DNA of 64,000 nucleotides from AP-15 sp963795485 (lineage in GTDB: Bacteria > Pseudomonadota > Alphaproteobacteria > ATCC43930 > CGMCC-115725), in assembly GCA_963795485.1 (NCBI GenBank), contig CAWCIL010000039.1:496001-560000 (forward strand), given 5' to 3'. Below the pieces are notes generated by a model that ran no database searches, was not told the origin of the DNA, and saw nothing but the letters and a program-made list of their open reading frames with translations. Each line of letters opens with the position of its first letter. Within the stretch, counting starts at the first letter, position 1. The position numbers and the translations under genes were made by a program. Below are positions 22,770 to 31,903 of this stretch, one piece after another.

Positions 22770-23504
22770 TTAATGTTTGAATACGAGGGCCTGCCCGGTT
22801 TGCAGGCAAAGCGGGATCGCGGGGGTCTGAGCGAAAAAGTCGTCAACGGCTTGGCGCGCTCCAGGGCATGTGGGAAAGCCGTAATCGTCAAACACGATAA
22901 ACCCGCCCGGCGATAACCTCGGCCAGAGGAATTCGAGTGAATCGAGGATCGATTTGTAAATGTCAACATCGATATGCGCAAAGGCGATGCGGCAGGATTC
23001 CAGCCCGGCGAACGTCTCCGGAATAAACCCCTTTCGAATGACGGCAATCCCCGGCGCGTTGACAAATGCTTCGACTTTTTCTGCAGAAGTATCGGCGAAA
23101 TCACCTTGTCGGTGGAGATCACGAGATGCGTCCGTCTCCGGCATGCCACAGAAGGTATCGAACAAAAACAACTTTTTCCGCGTCCCGCTCTCGCCGATGA
23201 TCCTGGCAATCATTGCCGCCGTGCCGCCCTGGTAAACTCCGCATTCGACGACATCGCCGTCGAGCGCGAGGGATTGTCTGAGAAGCATGCAGATGACATA
23301 GCAGCGGTCGATGCTGACCAAGGTGCGCGGCGCGGCGATGGAATAAACTCGCTTGAATTCCTCGGAATGCCACGGGGCGAACAATGGCTGGTAAAGCTCC
23401 TGGCGCGGGATGATGGGCCTGGCGGCAGGTCGCGCGGCACGGCCCACATGACGGATTTCATATCCGAAGCGAGACGCCGTCTTCTTGATTGCGCGCCGGA
23501 TCAC
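22770..23504 (-). CDS. TylF/MycF-family O-methyltransferase
   Basis: SAM- and metal-dependent sugar O-methyltransferase of 244 residues (macrocin O-methyltransferase family). SAM-binding motif DGDVVECGVYQGGTAAMIA, the metal-ligand segment HIDVDIYKSILDSLEFLWPR and RLSPGGFIVFDDYGFPTCPG are intact. In antibiotic clusters such enzymes methylate deoxysugar hydroxyls; in polysaccharide clusters they methylate glycan sugars. Convergent with the FkbM-like gene. Its start overlaps the end of the upstream methyltransferase by 4 bp, so the two are co-transcribed. Confidence 0.87.
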   Translation of the reverse strand: MIRRAIKKTASRFGYEIRHVGRAARPAARPIIPRQELYQPLFAPWHSEEFKRVYSIAAPRTLVSIDRCYVICMLLRQSLALDGDVVECGVYQGGTAAMIARIIGESGTRKKLFLFDTFCGMPETDASRDLHRQGDFADTSAEKVEAFVNAPGIAVIRKGFIPETFAGLESCRIAFAHIDVDIYKSILDSLEFLWPRLSPGGFIVFDDYGFPTCPGARQAVDDFFAQTPAIPLCLQTGQALVFKH

Positions 23505-24227
23505 ACGATCTTCTCTCGGTTGCTATCGAACGCCGAGGTGGCCATCTTGCGCGCTACCACCTGGATCTGTGCTAGCGCCGGACCGAGGGTCTGATCGACC
23601 GGCTTGCCGAGGAGGCGCTCGACGCGATCGATCGCCAGGTCCAAGCGATATACGGGGAGCCCGCGGCCCATCAGCCGCCCGAACAAAAGCTGCCGACGCG
23701 GGGAAAGCCTGAACAAGAGGCGCCCGAGGCCGGTCACGCGCCGCACCAGGTTGTAGTCGAGGCCGTGGTCCTGGACGCACGCCTCGATGATCTCGGCGCC
23801 CCGCAAATTCCGCACCAGCGCGCCGAGGTCGAATGAAACCGGAGACCACGCCACCGCTTTGCCGAGATTGAAAGTCGCCTTGTGGTCGGGGTTGAACAGC
23901 GATGGCCAGGCGCCCTGCTCATAGAGATCCTCATGCGGGACGACGATAATCAGGTGACCGCCGGGCCTGACCAGCGCCCACCACTGCTCCAGGGCGCCCC
24001 AGAACGTCGCGCATGTGCTCCAGACAATGCGAACTATGCACACAATCAAAGCTTTCCGATTGGAAATGGTCGAGGATCGACTGTGCGTTTCCGTGCTCCA
24101 GATCAAAGGGTACCGCATGCGGGACGACCAGATCCGGGCCGCAGCCGATGTCGATCACCTGCCCGGAGAGATACTCGCGCCTGAAGGCCTCGCCGCGGAG
24201 ATTGTTAGTCTTTGTCGCTTCGTGCAT
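23501..24227 (-). CDS. Class I SAM-dependent methyltransferase, frameshifted
   Basis: About 240 residues. Starts MHEATKTNNLRGEAFRREYL, then motif I QVIDIGCGPDLVVPHAV, and DCVHSSHCLEHMRDV, the DxxxSxHxLEH signature of the Methyltransf_11/23 group. After a slip near 24000 the frame continues EQWWALVRPGGHLIIVVPHEDLYEQG. C-terminal RLLFRLSPRRQLLFGRLM is basic and may contact membrane or glycan. Probably acts with the co-transcribed TylF-like enzyme in glycan tailoring; acceptor unknown. Confidence 0.8.
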
Positions 24228-24581
24228 CGGAGCATGGACCCACCTGAACCGACCGAGAGAGGGCACGGCCGGCAATTCGCCGTCCTTGCAAAAGCCGGAA
24301 CCCGCCACCACGAAAATTCAGACAGCCAACCCCGTGGGTGGGCGGGCCAGATCGCCTCGACGGCGGCGGCGGTTATAGTTAATTAAGACGGCTCGTGTCA
24401 AAGAAAATTCAACCCTCGATGAGCCGTTCCGATAGACGCCTTCCAAGAGTGGCTGGAGCATCGATTGGTTGCGTCAGCCGCTGCGCTGCGCTAAGGCGTA
24501 CGCCCTGGATCGCGATGAAAGGGAGTCTCGAATAGACAGCTCCTGGGATCTCACTTTTCAACGCGAGGACCAAGAGCCGCG
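24228..24581. other. Gene-free spacer between divergent glycan genes
   Basis: About 350 bp, locally A+T-richer than average. No product recognised in any frame. Presumably holds promoters for the leftward methyltransferases and the rightward glycosyltransferase genes. No motif stands out. Confidence 0.4.
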
Positions 24582-24785
24582 GTGAAGTTGCAACTCAGCA
24601 CCTACCGGCCGTGGCTGGCGCTGTCGCGTCGCGCGGTACCGCGATCCGGCGCGCTGGTGCGGCGACTGCGCCGTCCACACCCGTTCGAGGCGCTGTGGCG
24701 ACGAGCGGTCGTCGTTGTTGTGCGAGATGGCGGGTTCGGCAACGTGCTGCATTGGGCCGTTATTGAACGATCCCGGACATGCTGA
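24582..24785 (+). pseudogene. Remnant of a GT9-like glycosyltransferase N-terminus
   Basis: A 67-codon frame with ALWRRAVVVVVRDGGFGNVL. This resembles the first beta-strand and Gly-rich loop of heptosyltransferase-type (GT9) enzymes and parallels IWRKALVVLVRTGGLGDLV in the remnant at 25818-26126. It ends as the intact GT9 gene begins. Probably the stub of a truncated older copy; it could instead be a tiny non-functional frame. Confidence 0.35.
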
Positions 24786-25825
24786 GCGCAGCGAAAGCAC
24801 TTGCCCGCCGGATCCTGCCGTGGCGGACCCGGCAAGCACTGCGGACCAGGACCCGGCGCATTTGGGATTGGATCGCGATCCTCGCATGGGGGCTCCGTTT
24901 GACCGTCACGCGCGCTCCGCTGCCGAGGGTCCTGCTGTTTCATGGCTTGTCGCCCGGCGACGATCTCCTTTGCACGGCGGTTCTGCGCGAACTGCGGAAG
25001 CGGGATCAGACCGGCCTGTTGATGATTTCGAACCATCAGCAATTGTTTAACGGCAATAGGGATGTCGCATACGTGCGGCCGGCCGGTCAGCGGCATTCCG
25101 GCGACGGCTCGGTCTCGATCTACCAACAATTCGCGAGGATTTGGGGCGGTGAATTCAAACGTCTTGTCTACGCACCATTTGACGGCCACGATAATAGCGA
25201 GCCGCCGTCGCGTCACATCGTTGCCGACATGTGCGCGAGTGCCGGAATCAGGGGTTCTGTTTCGATCAAGCCCCACCTCGTTTTGACTCAGAAAGAGAAG
25301 GCGGGTGCAAGCTGGGCCCGCGGCCGAATTGCCATCCAGACCAGTGGGATGGGTGCTCGCCACCCGATGCGAAATAAGCAATGGTACGAAGAGCGCTTTC
25401 AGGGAGTAGTCGATGAGTTGGGCGGAAGGTTTGAATTTATTCAGCTGGGTTTGACGATCGACCCGCCACTCCGGAACGTCGAGGATTTACGGGGAGCGAC
25501 CAGCATCAGGGCTTCAGCGGCGATCCTGCACCATGCGCGGCTCTACGTCGGCACTGTCGGGTTTCTCATGCATCTCGCAAGAGCCGTCGAGTGCCCGAGT
25601 GTCGTCGTTTACGGCGGACGTGAAGCGCCTTGGCAAACAGGCTATCTGTGCAATATCAATCTGTACTCCGCGGTCCCTTGCGCGCCGTGCTGGCGCTGGA
25701 ATTCCTGCGACTTTGACCGCAAATGCATGAGGGATATTACGGTCGATCACGTCGTGTCGGCGATCCGGGAGATGCTGCAGAGGCGGCGCGATCCGCTCGC
25801 CGTTGAGACCGCTGAGATCACCTGA
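24779..25825 (+). CDS. Glycosyltransferase family 9 (heptosyltransferase-like)
   Basis: GT-B glycosyltransferase of 348 residues. After a basic N-terminal helix the first Rossmann strand reads PRVLLFHGLSPGDDLLCTAV, the GT9 acceptor-side motif with an Asp pair. The C-terminal half has IAIQTSGMGARHPMRNKQWY (nucleotide-sugar binding), LYVGTVGFLMHLARAVECPSVV and the PC-x-PCWRW/CDF cysteine cluster typical of GT9 enzymes (VPCAPCWRW, MRDITVDHV). It likely transfers a heptose or hexose onto LPS core or O-polysaccharide. Full length. Confidence 0.87.
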   Translation: MLSAAKALARRILPWRTRQALRTRTRRIWDWIAILAWGLRLTVTRAPLPRVLLFHGLSPGDDLLCTAVLRELRKRDQTGLLMISNHQQLFNGNRDVAYVRPAGQRHSGDGSVSIYQQFARIWGGEFKRLVYAPFDGHDNSEPPSRHIVADMCASAGIRGSVSIKPHLVLTQKEKAGASWARGRIAIQTSGMGARHPMRNKQWYEERFQGVVDELGGRFEFIQLGLTIDPPLRNVEDLRGATSIRASAAILHHARLYVGTVGFLMHLARAVECPSVVVYGGREAPWQTGYLCNINLYSAVPCAPCWRWNSCDFDRKCMRDITVDHVVSAIREMLQRRRDPLAVETAEIT

Positions 25826-26126
25826 TGAGCGATGCGCGACACACGCGGACGGCGCCGCAGCGCGCCGGGTCGAGGCCTAAACGGCCTGGCGGGCAGACCA
25901 GATCGCCGAGGCCGCCCGTGCGGACCAGAACCACCAAGGCTTTTCGCCAAATCTGGACATTCCATAAATACCGGGCGAGCAGCGCGAGGTTAATCGGCAA
26001 CTCGTGAGAACGGCCGAGCAGCCACCGGGCGCCGTTCGCCATTCGCTGAGCCTGCTTGTCGGCAATTCGCAAAAATAGAGACAAGGCGACCATGCGACCC
26101 ACCGATGCCCGGATCAAGAGGTCCAT
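25818..26126 (-). pseudogene. Truncated GT9 glycosyltransferase N-terminus
   Basis: Minus-strand frame starting MDLLIRASVGRMVALSLFLR and containing IWRKALVVLVRTGGLGDLVC, a textbook GT9 N-terminal beta-strand and loop. The frame then collapses into unrelated sequence and stops about 25 codons later. The remaining two thirds of a GT9 enzyme are missing. It points toward the intact GT9 gene (tail-to-tail), suggesting a rearranged gene duplicate. Confidence 0.55.
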
Positions 26127-26219
26127 TCGCTCTCTAGATGGCGGGCCACCCGCTTCGCCTTGCCTCGCAAGCAATAAGGACGCATTGTCAACGAGCCGAT
26201 GGTGAACCGAGGGATGTCG

Positions 26220-27122
26220 ATGAATATCGTTTGCGCCTGTGATGCTGGTTACATTCCGCATCTGGCGACAATGCTGTTGTCATTGGTGGAGAACAACGAG
26301 CGACATAGAATTCGGGTGTTCGTGCTTTGCGACGGCGTGCTTCCCGGCCGTGAAAAGCTCGCGGCCTTGTTGCGCGGCCATCGGGCACAACTCTCTTTTA
26401 TCTCCATCGAAGCGGGCCTTCTCCAGAGCCTCTTCGTCAACGCTCACATCGGCAAAACCACTTATGCCCGCTTGCTGATCGGCGAGTTGCTGCCGCCGGA
26501 AATCGATCGGCTGCTCTATCTCGACTGCGATCTGATCGTCCGGGGCGATCTTGGCGGGCTTTGGAATACCGATCTCGCGGGCAAGAGCATCGGCGCAGTA
26601 CCGGAAATCACCCGCTATTCCTGGCATTCGCGGCTCGGCCTGCCGCCTGACTCCCCCTATTTCAACGGCGGGGTGATGCTGGTCGATTTGCGTCGTTGGC
26701 GGGAAATGGACATTGGCCGACGTGCCCTCGGCTTTGCCCGCGAGCATCCCGATCGCCTGCAATGGTGGGACCAATGTGCCCTCAACCTGATCCTCCATGA
26801 TGACTGGCTGCCGCTCGACCCGATCTGGAATTTCCAGAGCATGGAGGTCGGTGTCATAGATCATGGCATGATCCGCTTCAGGCGGTTGAGCCCAAGCATC
26901 CGCGCGGCGATCCGGGTCGTCCATTTCACGACCGGCTCGAAGCCGTGGCACTACATGAATTGTCACCCGCTCAAGGGAGAGTATCTCGAATATCGACATC
27001 GCACGCCATGGCCGCTCGATACGTTCGAGGACCGCTACCCCGACAATATGATCCGCCGCTTTCTGCACCGTCATCTCCCGGCACTTCTGCCGCTCTACCG
27101 GGCTGCACGAAAAATAATCTAG
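26220..27122 (+). CDS. Glycosyltransferase family 8 (LgtC/WaaJ-like)
   Basis: Retaining GT-A glycosyltransferase of 300 residues. Start at the ATG of MNIVCACDAGYIPHL, 6 nt after a GAGGG ribosome-binding site; two upstream in-frame ATGs are less well placed. Metal-binding DxD is at D102-C-D104 (LLYLDCDLIVRGDL). Also present are YFNGGVMLVDLRRWR, WWDQCALNLIL and the HxxxxxKPW motif VHFTTGSKPWH. Family members add galactose or glucose to LPS core or lipooligosaccharide. The last gene of the polysaccharide island. Confidence 0.9.
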   Translation: MNIVCACDAGYIPHLATMLLSLVENNERHRIRVFVLCDGVLPGREKLAALLRGHRAQLSFISIEAGLLQSLFVNAHIGKTTYARLLIGELLPPEIDRLLYLDCDLIVRGDLGGLWNTDLAGKSIGAVPEITRYSWHSRLGLPPDSPYFNGGVMLVDLRRWREMDIGRRALGFAREHPDRLQWWDQCALNLILHDDWLPLDPIWNFQSMEVGVIDHGMIRFRRLSPSIRAAIRVVHFTTGSKPWHYMNCHPLKGEYLEYRHRTPWPLDTFEDRYPDNMIRRFLHRHLPALLPLYRAARKII

Positions 27123-27185
27123 GATCATGCGGGCCGGATTGCTCGCATCGCGCGCACCGCGCAACCGAAACGGAGGACTGATCTC

Positions 27186-27728
27186 ATGTCCGGCATCGTC
27201 ACTGCGGTCAGCCGCAGCCCGCGGCACACCATGGTCAAAGCGAACCAGGACAGCATCCGTCTCGTGGCCGGGCTCGGCGTCGAGGGCGATGCGCATCAGG
27301 GGGCGACGGTCAAGCACCGCTCGCGGGTTGCGCGCGACCCGACCCAGCCCAATCTGCGCCAGGTGCATCTGATTCACGCCGAACTCCACGACGAATTGCG
27401 CAGGGCGGGGTTCGCCGTGACATCGGGGCTGATGGGCGAGAATGTGACGACCCGCGGCGTCGACCTCTTGGGGCTCGCCGCCGGCACGCGGCTCCATCTC
27501 GGCCGGCAGGCGATCGTCGAGGTGACCGGATTGCGCAACCCTTGCGCCCAGCTCGACAAGATCGAGAAGGGGTTGATGGCCGCGACCCTCGACCGCGACG
27601 CCGAGGGTAATTTGGTGCGCAAGGCCGGGATCATGGCGATCGTGCTGGCGGCTGGCGAACTCCGCCCCGGCGACCCGGTCCGGGTCGAGCCCCCGCCCCC
27701 GCCGCACCGCCCGCTCGCCGTCGTGTGA
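27186..27728 (+). CDS. MOSC domain-containing protein
   Basis: Protein of 180 residues starting MSGIVTAVSRSPRHTMVKAN. It has the MOSC pattern VEGDAHQGATVKHRSR, SGLMGENVTTRGVDLL and the conserved Cys in LRNPCAQLDKI, which in molybdenum-cofactor sulfurases and YiiM-type proteins holds the sulfide or binds the cofactor. YiiM-type stand-alone proteins reduce N-hydroxylated compounds. The gene is single and ends 8 bp from the convergent CocE-like gene. No molybdoenzyme gene is nearby. Confidence 0.88.
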   Translation: MSGIVTAVSRSPRHTMVKANQDSIRLVAGLGVEGDAHQGATVKHRSRVARDPTQPNLRQVHLIHAELHDELRRAGFAVTSGLMGENVTTRGVDLLGLAAGTRLHLGRQAIVEVTGLRNPCAQLDKIEKGLMAATLDRDAEGNLVRKAGIMAIVLAAGELRPGDPVRVEPPPPPHRPLAVV

Positions 27729-27735
27729 TCCTCGC

Positions 27736-29553
27736 CTATTCTTCGCGCAAGACCGGAAGCTCGACGAAGGACGGCGTCACCTCGGCGTGGTGAACAGCGT
27801 TGAGGGCGACCCGGATGTCGGCCTCGCCATCACCGGCCAGCACCGGATTGCCGCTGTTGGTGTTGCGTGCATGGCGCGGAAAGTTGCTGCTGGTGATGTC
27901 GATCCCGATCGGGTGGCCGGCCGCGAATGTATGATGGATATGGCCGAGATCGACCGTCAGCCGCTCGATCCGCTCGGGCGTCAGCGGCCGCGGCGGGCCC
28001 GACCCGTCGCGGTAGAGCGCGCGGGTGATCCCGTCCATCAGCAGCATGGCCCGGCCGTCCGGCTCGTAGTCGATCAGCTTCGCGACAAAATCGGTGTCGG
28101 GACAGTCCGATTGCACGTGCAGGGTGACGCGCACATTGCCGGCAATGGTCAGCGGCCGGGACAGCACGTCGCCGCGGTAGACCAGGCCGTAATCGGAGAT
28201 GACCTGAACCGGCCGCTGGTCACGCGGACCGGCGTCGATCAGCATGTTGCGCCCGCCCAGGGTCGGCACCGGGCGGCGCGGGTCGTAGCGGTAACGGCGC
28301 GGCGAACTCGCCAAGCTCTCTTGCATCGGAAAATCGGGGCCGAGGCTGCCGTCGCCAAGGAGGTAAAGCCGCAAGGGCCCGACGCCGGGCGGCGGCCAGC
28401 GCTCGGCGTGCCGCCAGTCGTTCGCGTCGTACCCTTCCCGATCCGCGACCCAGGCCCGTGGCGAGTACGACACCGCCGGCCCGTCCATGACGCCGTTGTC
28501 CACGCCCTTCAGCCAGTAATCGAACCAGTCGAAATAAGGGTCTCTCGGCCAGAACTTGGAATGATAGACAAAGTAATGCTCGTTGGGGCCGATCCATAAT
28601 TTCTGATTGCCGACCCGCGCCTGGATTTCACTGAAGGCGGCCATGACGCTGGTCTGAAAGATGTCGAACCAGCTGGTCACGTGAAAGCCGGGAATGTCGA
28701 TGGTGCGGCGGAAATTATGCGCGGCGCGAAACGCGTCCGGGGCCGGGTGGGTGATGATCTCGTCGAGAAACGGCTGCCAGGTCGCGAAGTCTGGATAACC
28801 GGTCAGCGGCAATCGCAGCCAATCCTCCGACCCGATAAAGGGCGGCTCGTTCTGGCGCGCCGCGTCGAGCCGGGCGTAACGCGCGGCGGCCGAGGCGGCG
28901 GCCGTTTCGAGCGCGATGGCGTCGAGGCCGCAACGCCGCATCACCGCGTCGCGATGCGATGGCGAGAGGCCCGGAATGTTGCGCGCCACCCACAGCCACA
29001 GCCGTTCCATCTCGATCGAATTGCCCTCATAGACGACATCGTCATAGATGCTGGACGCGCCCGCCTGGGCAAAGAAGGCGCGCAGGCTCGGATGCCGGGT
29101 CGAGGCCGCGGCGAACGTCGTCGTGGCGCCGGCGGACGAGCCCGACATTCCGACCATCTGGTTGGTCCAGGGCTGACGGGCGATCCATTCGAGCGTGTCG
29201 TGGCCGTCCGCCGCATCGTCGGCATAGACGCGGTCCTCGCCTTCGGAGCCGTGCCGGCCGCGGGTGTCCTGATAGACCGCGGCATAGCCATGCGCGACGA
29301 TCGCGCGCCAGCCGCGCAGGATCGACCCGCGCATCGGCTCGGCCTCGCTTGGCAGCCACGCCTTGCCGCAGTCGAATTTGACGCCCGCGTCGGCGGCGGC
29401 GATGCCATAGGGCGTGCGGTGAAGGATGACCGGCCAGCGCGGCCCGCCGCTTCCCGGCAGGAACACGAAGGTGTTGAGACGCACGCCGTCGCGCATCGCC
29501 ACCATCGCCTGAAAGCAATGTGCATCGGTCTTCTGATCAATAAGTTCCGGCAT
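27736..29553 (-). CDS. CocE/NonD-family hydrolase (X-Pro dipeptidyl-peptidase-like)
   Basis: Serine hydrolase of 605 residues with the S15-type alpha/beta-hydrolase domain (about 1-340) and a C-terminal jelly-roll (X-Pro dipeptidyl-peptidase C-terminal) domain. Nucleophile Ser137 in VGMSGSSAGA, oxyanion region ILHRTPYG, and QDTRGRHGSEGE ahead of it. C-terminal motifs are VTLHVQSDCPDTDFVAKLID and GHPIGIDITSSNFPRHARN. Members cleave esters (cocaine esterase), acylated beta-lactam precursors or dipeptides. No signal peptide. It probably forms a unit with the upstream lactonase-like gene, 24 bp away in the same direction. Confidence 0.92.
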   Translation of the reverse strand: MPELIDQKTDAHCFQAMVAMRDGVRLNTFVFLPGSGGPRWPVILHRTPYGIAAADAGVKFDCGKAWLPSEAEPMRGSILRGWRAIVAHGYAAVYQDTRGRHGSEGEDRVYADDAADGHDTLEWIARQPWTNQMVGMSGSSAGATTTFAAASTRHPSLRAFFAQAGASSIYDDVVYEGNSIEMERLWLWVARNIPGLSPSHRDAVMRRCGLDAIALETAAASAAARYARLDAARQNEPPFIGSEDWLRLPLTGYPDFATWQPFLDEIITHPAPDAFRAAHNFRRTIDIPGFHVTSWFDIFQTSVMAAFSEIQARVGNQKLWIGPNEHYFVYHSKFWPRDPYFDWFDYWLKGVDNGVMDGPAVSYSPRAWVADREGYDANDWRHAERWPPPGVGPLRLYLLGDGSLGPDFPMQESLASSPRRYRYDPRRPVPTLGGRNMLIDAGPRDQRPVQVISDYGLVYRGDVLSRPLTIAGNVRVTLHVQSDCPDTDFVAKLIDYEPDGRAMLLMDGITRALYRDGSGPPRPLTPERIERLTVDLGHIHHTFAAGHPIGIDITSSNFPRHARNTNSGNPVLAGDGEADIRVALNAVHHAEVTPSFVELPVLREE

Positions 29554-29577
29554 GACCCTGACCTTAGATCTGAGGTT

Positions 29578-30744
29578 CTAAATCATCCCCATCCAGAACA
29601 TTTGCCGATCGCCGACATCGACGTCGTATTTGCGCACGAAATCGAGCTTGCCGTCGGCGCCGATGCGGAACAGCGACAGGCACGCCGGAACCTCGCGGAC
29701 GACCGCGGCATCCTTGACCGGCAGCCCCATGATATGCGCTGCAACAAGGAGTTGGCCGCTCGGGTCGATGTGAAATGTGCGGCAGTGGATACCATGGGTG
29801 TCGATATGCTGGATCGGGTCGGGCTCGCCCGTCGCGGGGTCTATCGCATAGACCGCGAGGGTGTTTTCGCCGCCGGCGAAGACCCGCCGGCCACCCTCCT
29901 CGACCGTGCTCGATGCGCGGTTGGCGACATAGACGACGCGGCCGTTCGGATGTGCGTGAACGGTACCCGCGACCTGCCGCCCGCGGCTGGTGCCCGGCTC
30001 GCCGAGCGTCCCTTTGCTGAACAGGGGCGCAGCCGTCAGCGCCTCGCCCTCGATCGCGAACATGTCGAGCCGGTTCTGCCGCTCCAAGGACACATAAACC
30101 CACGGTCTCGTCGGGTGGAAATCGAGATGCCGCGGGCCAAAGCCATAGCCGCCGCCGGGAGCGACCGAAACCTCGCCGGTCAGCAGCCCGTTGTCGTGGC
30201 GGAATACCTTCAGCGCGCCCGGCTCCTCGGACTTGGCCCCGGCCGCGTCGTGACCGCGGGTGACCAGGATGGCCAGCCGATTGTCGAGACTGACGCGCAC
30301 CTGGTGCGCGTAGATGCCGGGATCGACCGGCTCCGGCTGCGCCACTTCCGCGCCCGGAGTGCCGTCGGAATTGACCCGGTAGACCCGCAGTCCAGAGGGA
30401 TTGCTGAACGCGACCAGCAGGTTCGCCGAGGGGATATCGCTGGTCATGTGGATCGGCCGGCTCGGCAATGCGATCGGCTCGCCGTGCCGGGTCAGCGCAC
30501 CCGTCACCGGATCGATGCGAAAGGCGCTGACATGGTGCCGGTGGCCGACCGGGCCGCCCATACCCGAGGCGCTGTCGCTCGTCGCCACATAGAGAAACTG
30601 GTGCGTGGCGTGCGGCCAGGCATAATGCACGTTCGCCGGCAAGGTGAGGCTGCCGCGCCGGGACAGCGTCGCGTTGCCGACATCAAGATCGTACTGCGTC
30701 AGCTCCGGTCCGACGCTGGCGTAAACTACGGTTTTCTGCGGCAT
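29578..30744 (-). CDS. YVTN beta-propeller lactonase-family protein (6-phosphogluconolactonase-like)
   Basis: Propeller protein of 388 residues starting MPQKTVVYASVGPELTQYD. Repeated blades show the pattern of a strand, then xPHATHQFLYVA, DPVTGALTRHG, GPRHLDFHPTRPWVYVSLE and DPATGEPDPIQHIDTHGIHCRTF. The family includes Pgl-type 6-phosphogluconolactonase and muconate-lactonizing relatives. A lactone substrate is only a family-level guess. No signal peptide. Divergent from the Tat-exported amidohydrolase at 30839 and upstream of CocE. Confidence 0.82.
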   Translation of the reverse strand: MPQKTVVYASVGPELTQYDLDVGNATLSRRGSLTLPANVHYAWPHATHQFLYVATSDSASGMGGPVGHRHHVSAFRIDPVTGALTRHGEPIALPSRPIHMTSDIPSANLLVAFSNPSGLRVYRVNSDGTPGAEVAQPEPVDPGIYAHQVRVSLDNRLAILVTRGHDAAGAKSEEPGALKVFRHDNGLLTGEVSVAPGGGYGFGPRHLDFHPTRPWVYVSLERQNRLDMFAIEGEALTAAPLFSKGTLGEPGTSRGRQVAGTVHAHPNGRVVYVANRASSTVEEGGRRVFAGGENTLAVYAIDPATGEPDPIQHIDTHGIHCRTFHIDPSGQLLVAAHIMGLPVKDAAVVREVPACLSLFRIGADGKLDFVRKYDVDVGDRQMFWMGMI

Positions 30745-30838
30745 ATAAGAGACCCCCGAAGGCTGCGGTCGAACGGTTCGCCAGCCACCATAAAAGCCGC
30801 CGCTCCGCGACAGAAGCACCATCACCGGGAGGACGCCG

Positions 30839-31903
30839 ATGAATACCCGCAGGGAACTGCTCGGCCGGGCCGCCGCCGCGGTCGCCGGGGTCGCCTTTGT
30901 CGAATGCGGCCTGCTCGCCGCCGCCTCGGCACAGACGGCGCCGGCACCGCCCCGGCGCGCGGTCGTCGTCAACGGAAAGCGCATCACGACTATCGATGTG
31001 CACGCCCATTGCGCGGTGCCCGAGGCGATGGCGCTGCTCGGGCGCAAAGTGGCGCCGCACGCGCTGGTCATGGCGCCGGACCGCATCCGCGCGATGGATG
31101 CGCAGGGCATCGACATCGAGGCGCTCAGCATCAACCCCTACTGGTACAAGGCAGAGCGCGACCTCGCGACCCAGATCATCGAGCTGCAGAACGCCAAGCT
31201 GGCCGAGATCTGCGCGGCCCAGCCCGATCGCTTCGTGGCATTCGCGACGGTGGCGCTGCAATACCCGGACCTCGCGGCCGATCAGCTCGACAAGGCCGTC
31301 AAAAAACTCGGCCTGCGCGGCGCGCTGATCGGCGGCAGCGTCAATGGCGAGGAATTGTCAGCCGAGAAGTTCCACCCGTTCTGGGCTAAGGCCGAGGAGC
31401 TCGGCGTGCTGATCTTCATCCATCCGCAGGGCTCACCCGAACTCGCCGCGCGGCTGAAAGGCAATGGCGGGCTCGAAAACGTCATCGGCAACCCGCTCGA
31501 AACTACGATCGCGCTGTCGCACCTGATCTTCGAGGGCACGCTCGATCGGTTTCCGGGGGTCAAGATCTGCGGCGCCCATGGCGGCGGCTACCTGCCCTCC
31601 TATGCGGCGCGCTCGGATGCCGGCTGCACCACCTTTCCCGCGCGCTGCACGATCCCGCTGAAAAAGAAGCCGACCGAATATTTGCGGGACCTCTATTTCG
31701 ACTCGCTGGTGTTCACCCCCGAGGCATTGCGCCATCTCGCCGCCCAGGTCGGCCCGGACCGGATCGTGATGGGCACCGACTACCCCTACCCGTGGACCAC
31801 CACCGCGGTCGATCACATCCTCTCGACACCCGAACTGAGCGAGGGCGAGCGCACCGCGATGCTCGGGCAGACCGCCGCCGGCCTGCTCGGGATCAAATCC
31901 TAG
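30839..31903 (+). CDS. Exported amidohydrolase (ACMSD-like, PF04909)
   Basis: Metal-dependent hydrolase or decarboxylase of 354 residues. It begins with a twin-arginine-like signal peptide, MNTRRELLGRAAAAVAG up to ASAQT, so it is likely folded in the cytoplasm and exported. The TIM-barrel follows with TTIDVHAHCAVPEAM (HxH metal ligands), LIFIHPQGSPE, CGAHGGGYLPSY (metal His) and MGTDYPYPW (catalytic Asp). The family includes aminocarboxymuconate-semialdehyde decarboxylase and related aromatic-acid decarboxylases. Its divergent partner lactonase is cytosolic. Substrate unknown. Confidence 0.9.
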   Translation: MNTRRELLGRAAAAVAGVAFVECGLLAAASAQTAPAPPRRAVVVNGKRITTIDVHAHCAVPEAMALLGRKVAPHALVMAPDRIRAMDAQGIDIEALSINPYWYKAERDLATQIIELQNAKLAEICAAQPDRFVAFATVALQYPDLAADQLDKAVKKLGLRGALIGGSVNGEELSAEKFHPFWAKAEELGVLIFIHPQGSPELAARLKGNGGLENVIGNPLETTIALSHLIFEGTLDRFPGVKICGAHGGGYLPSYAARSDAGCTTFPARCTIPLKKKPTEYLRDLYFDSLVFTPEALRHLAAQVGPDRIVMGTDYPYPWTTTAVDHILSTPELSEGERTAMLGQTAAGLLGIKS

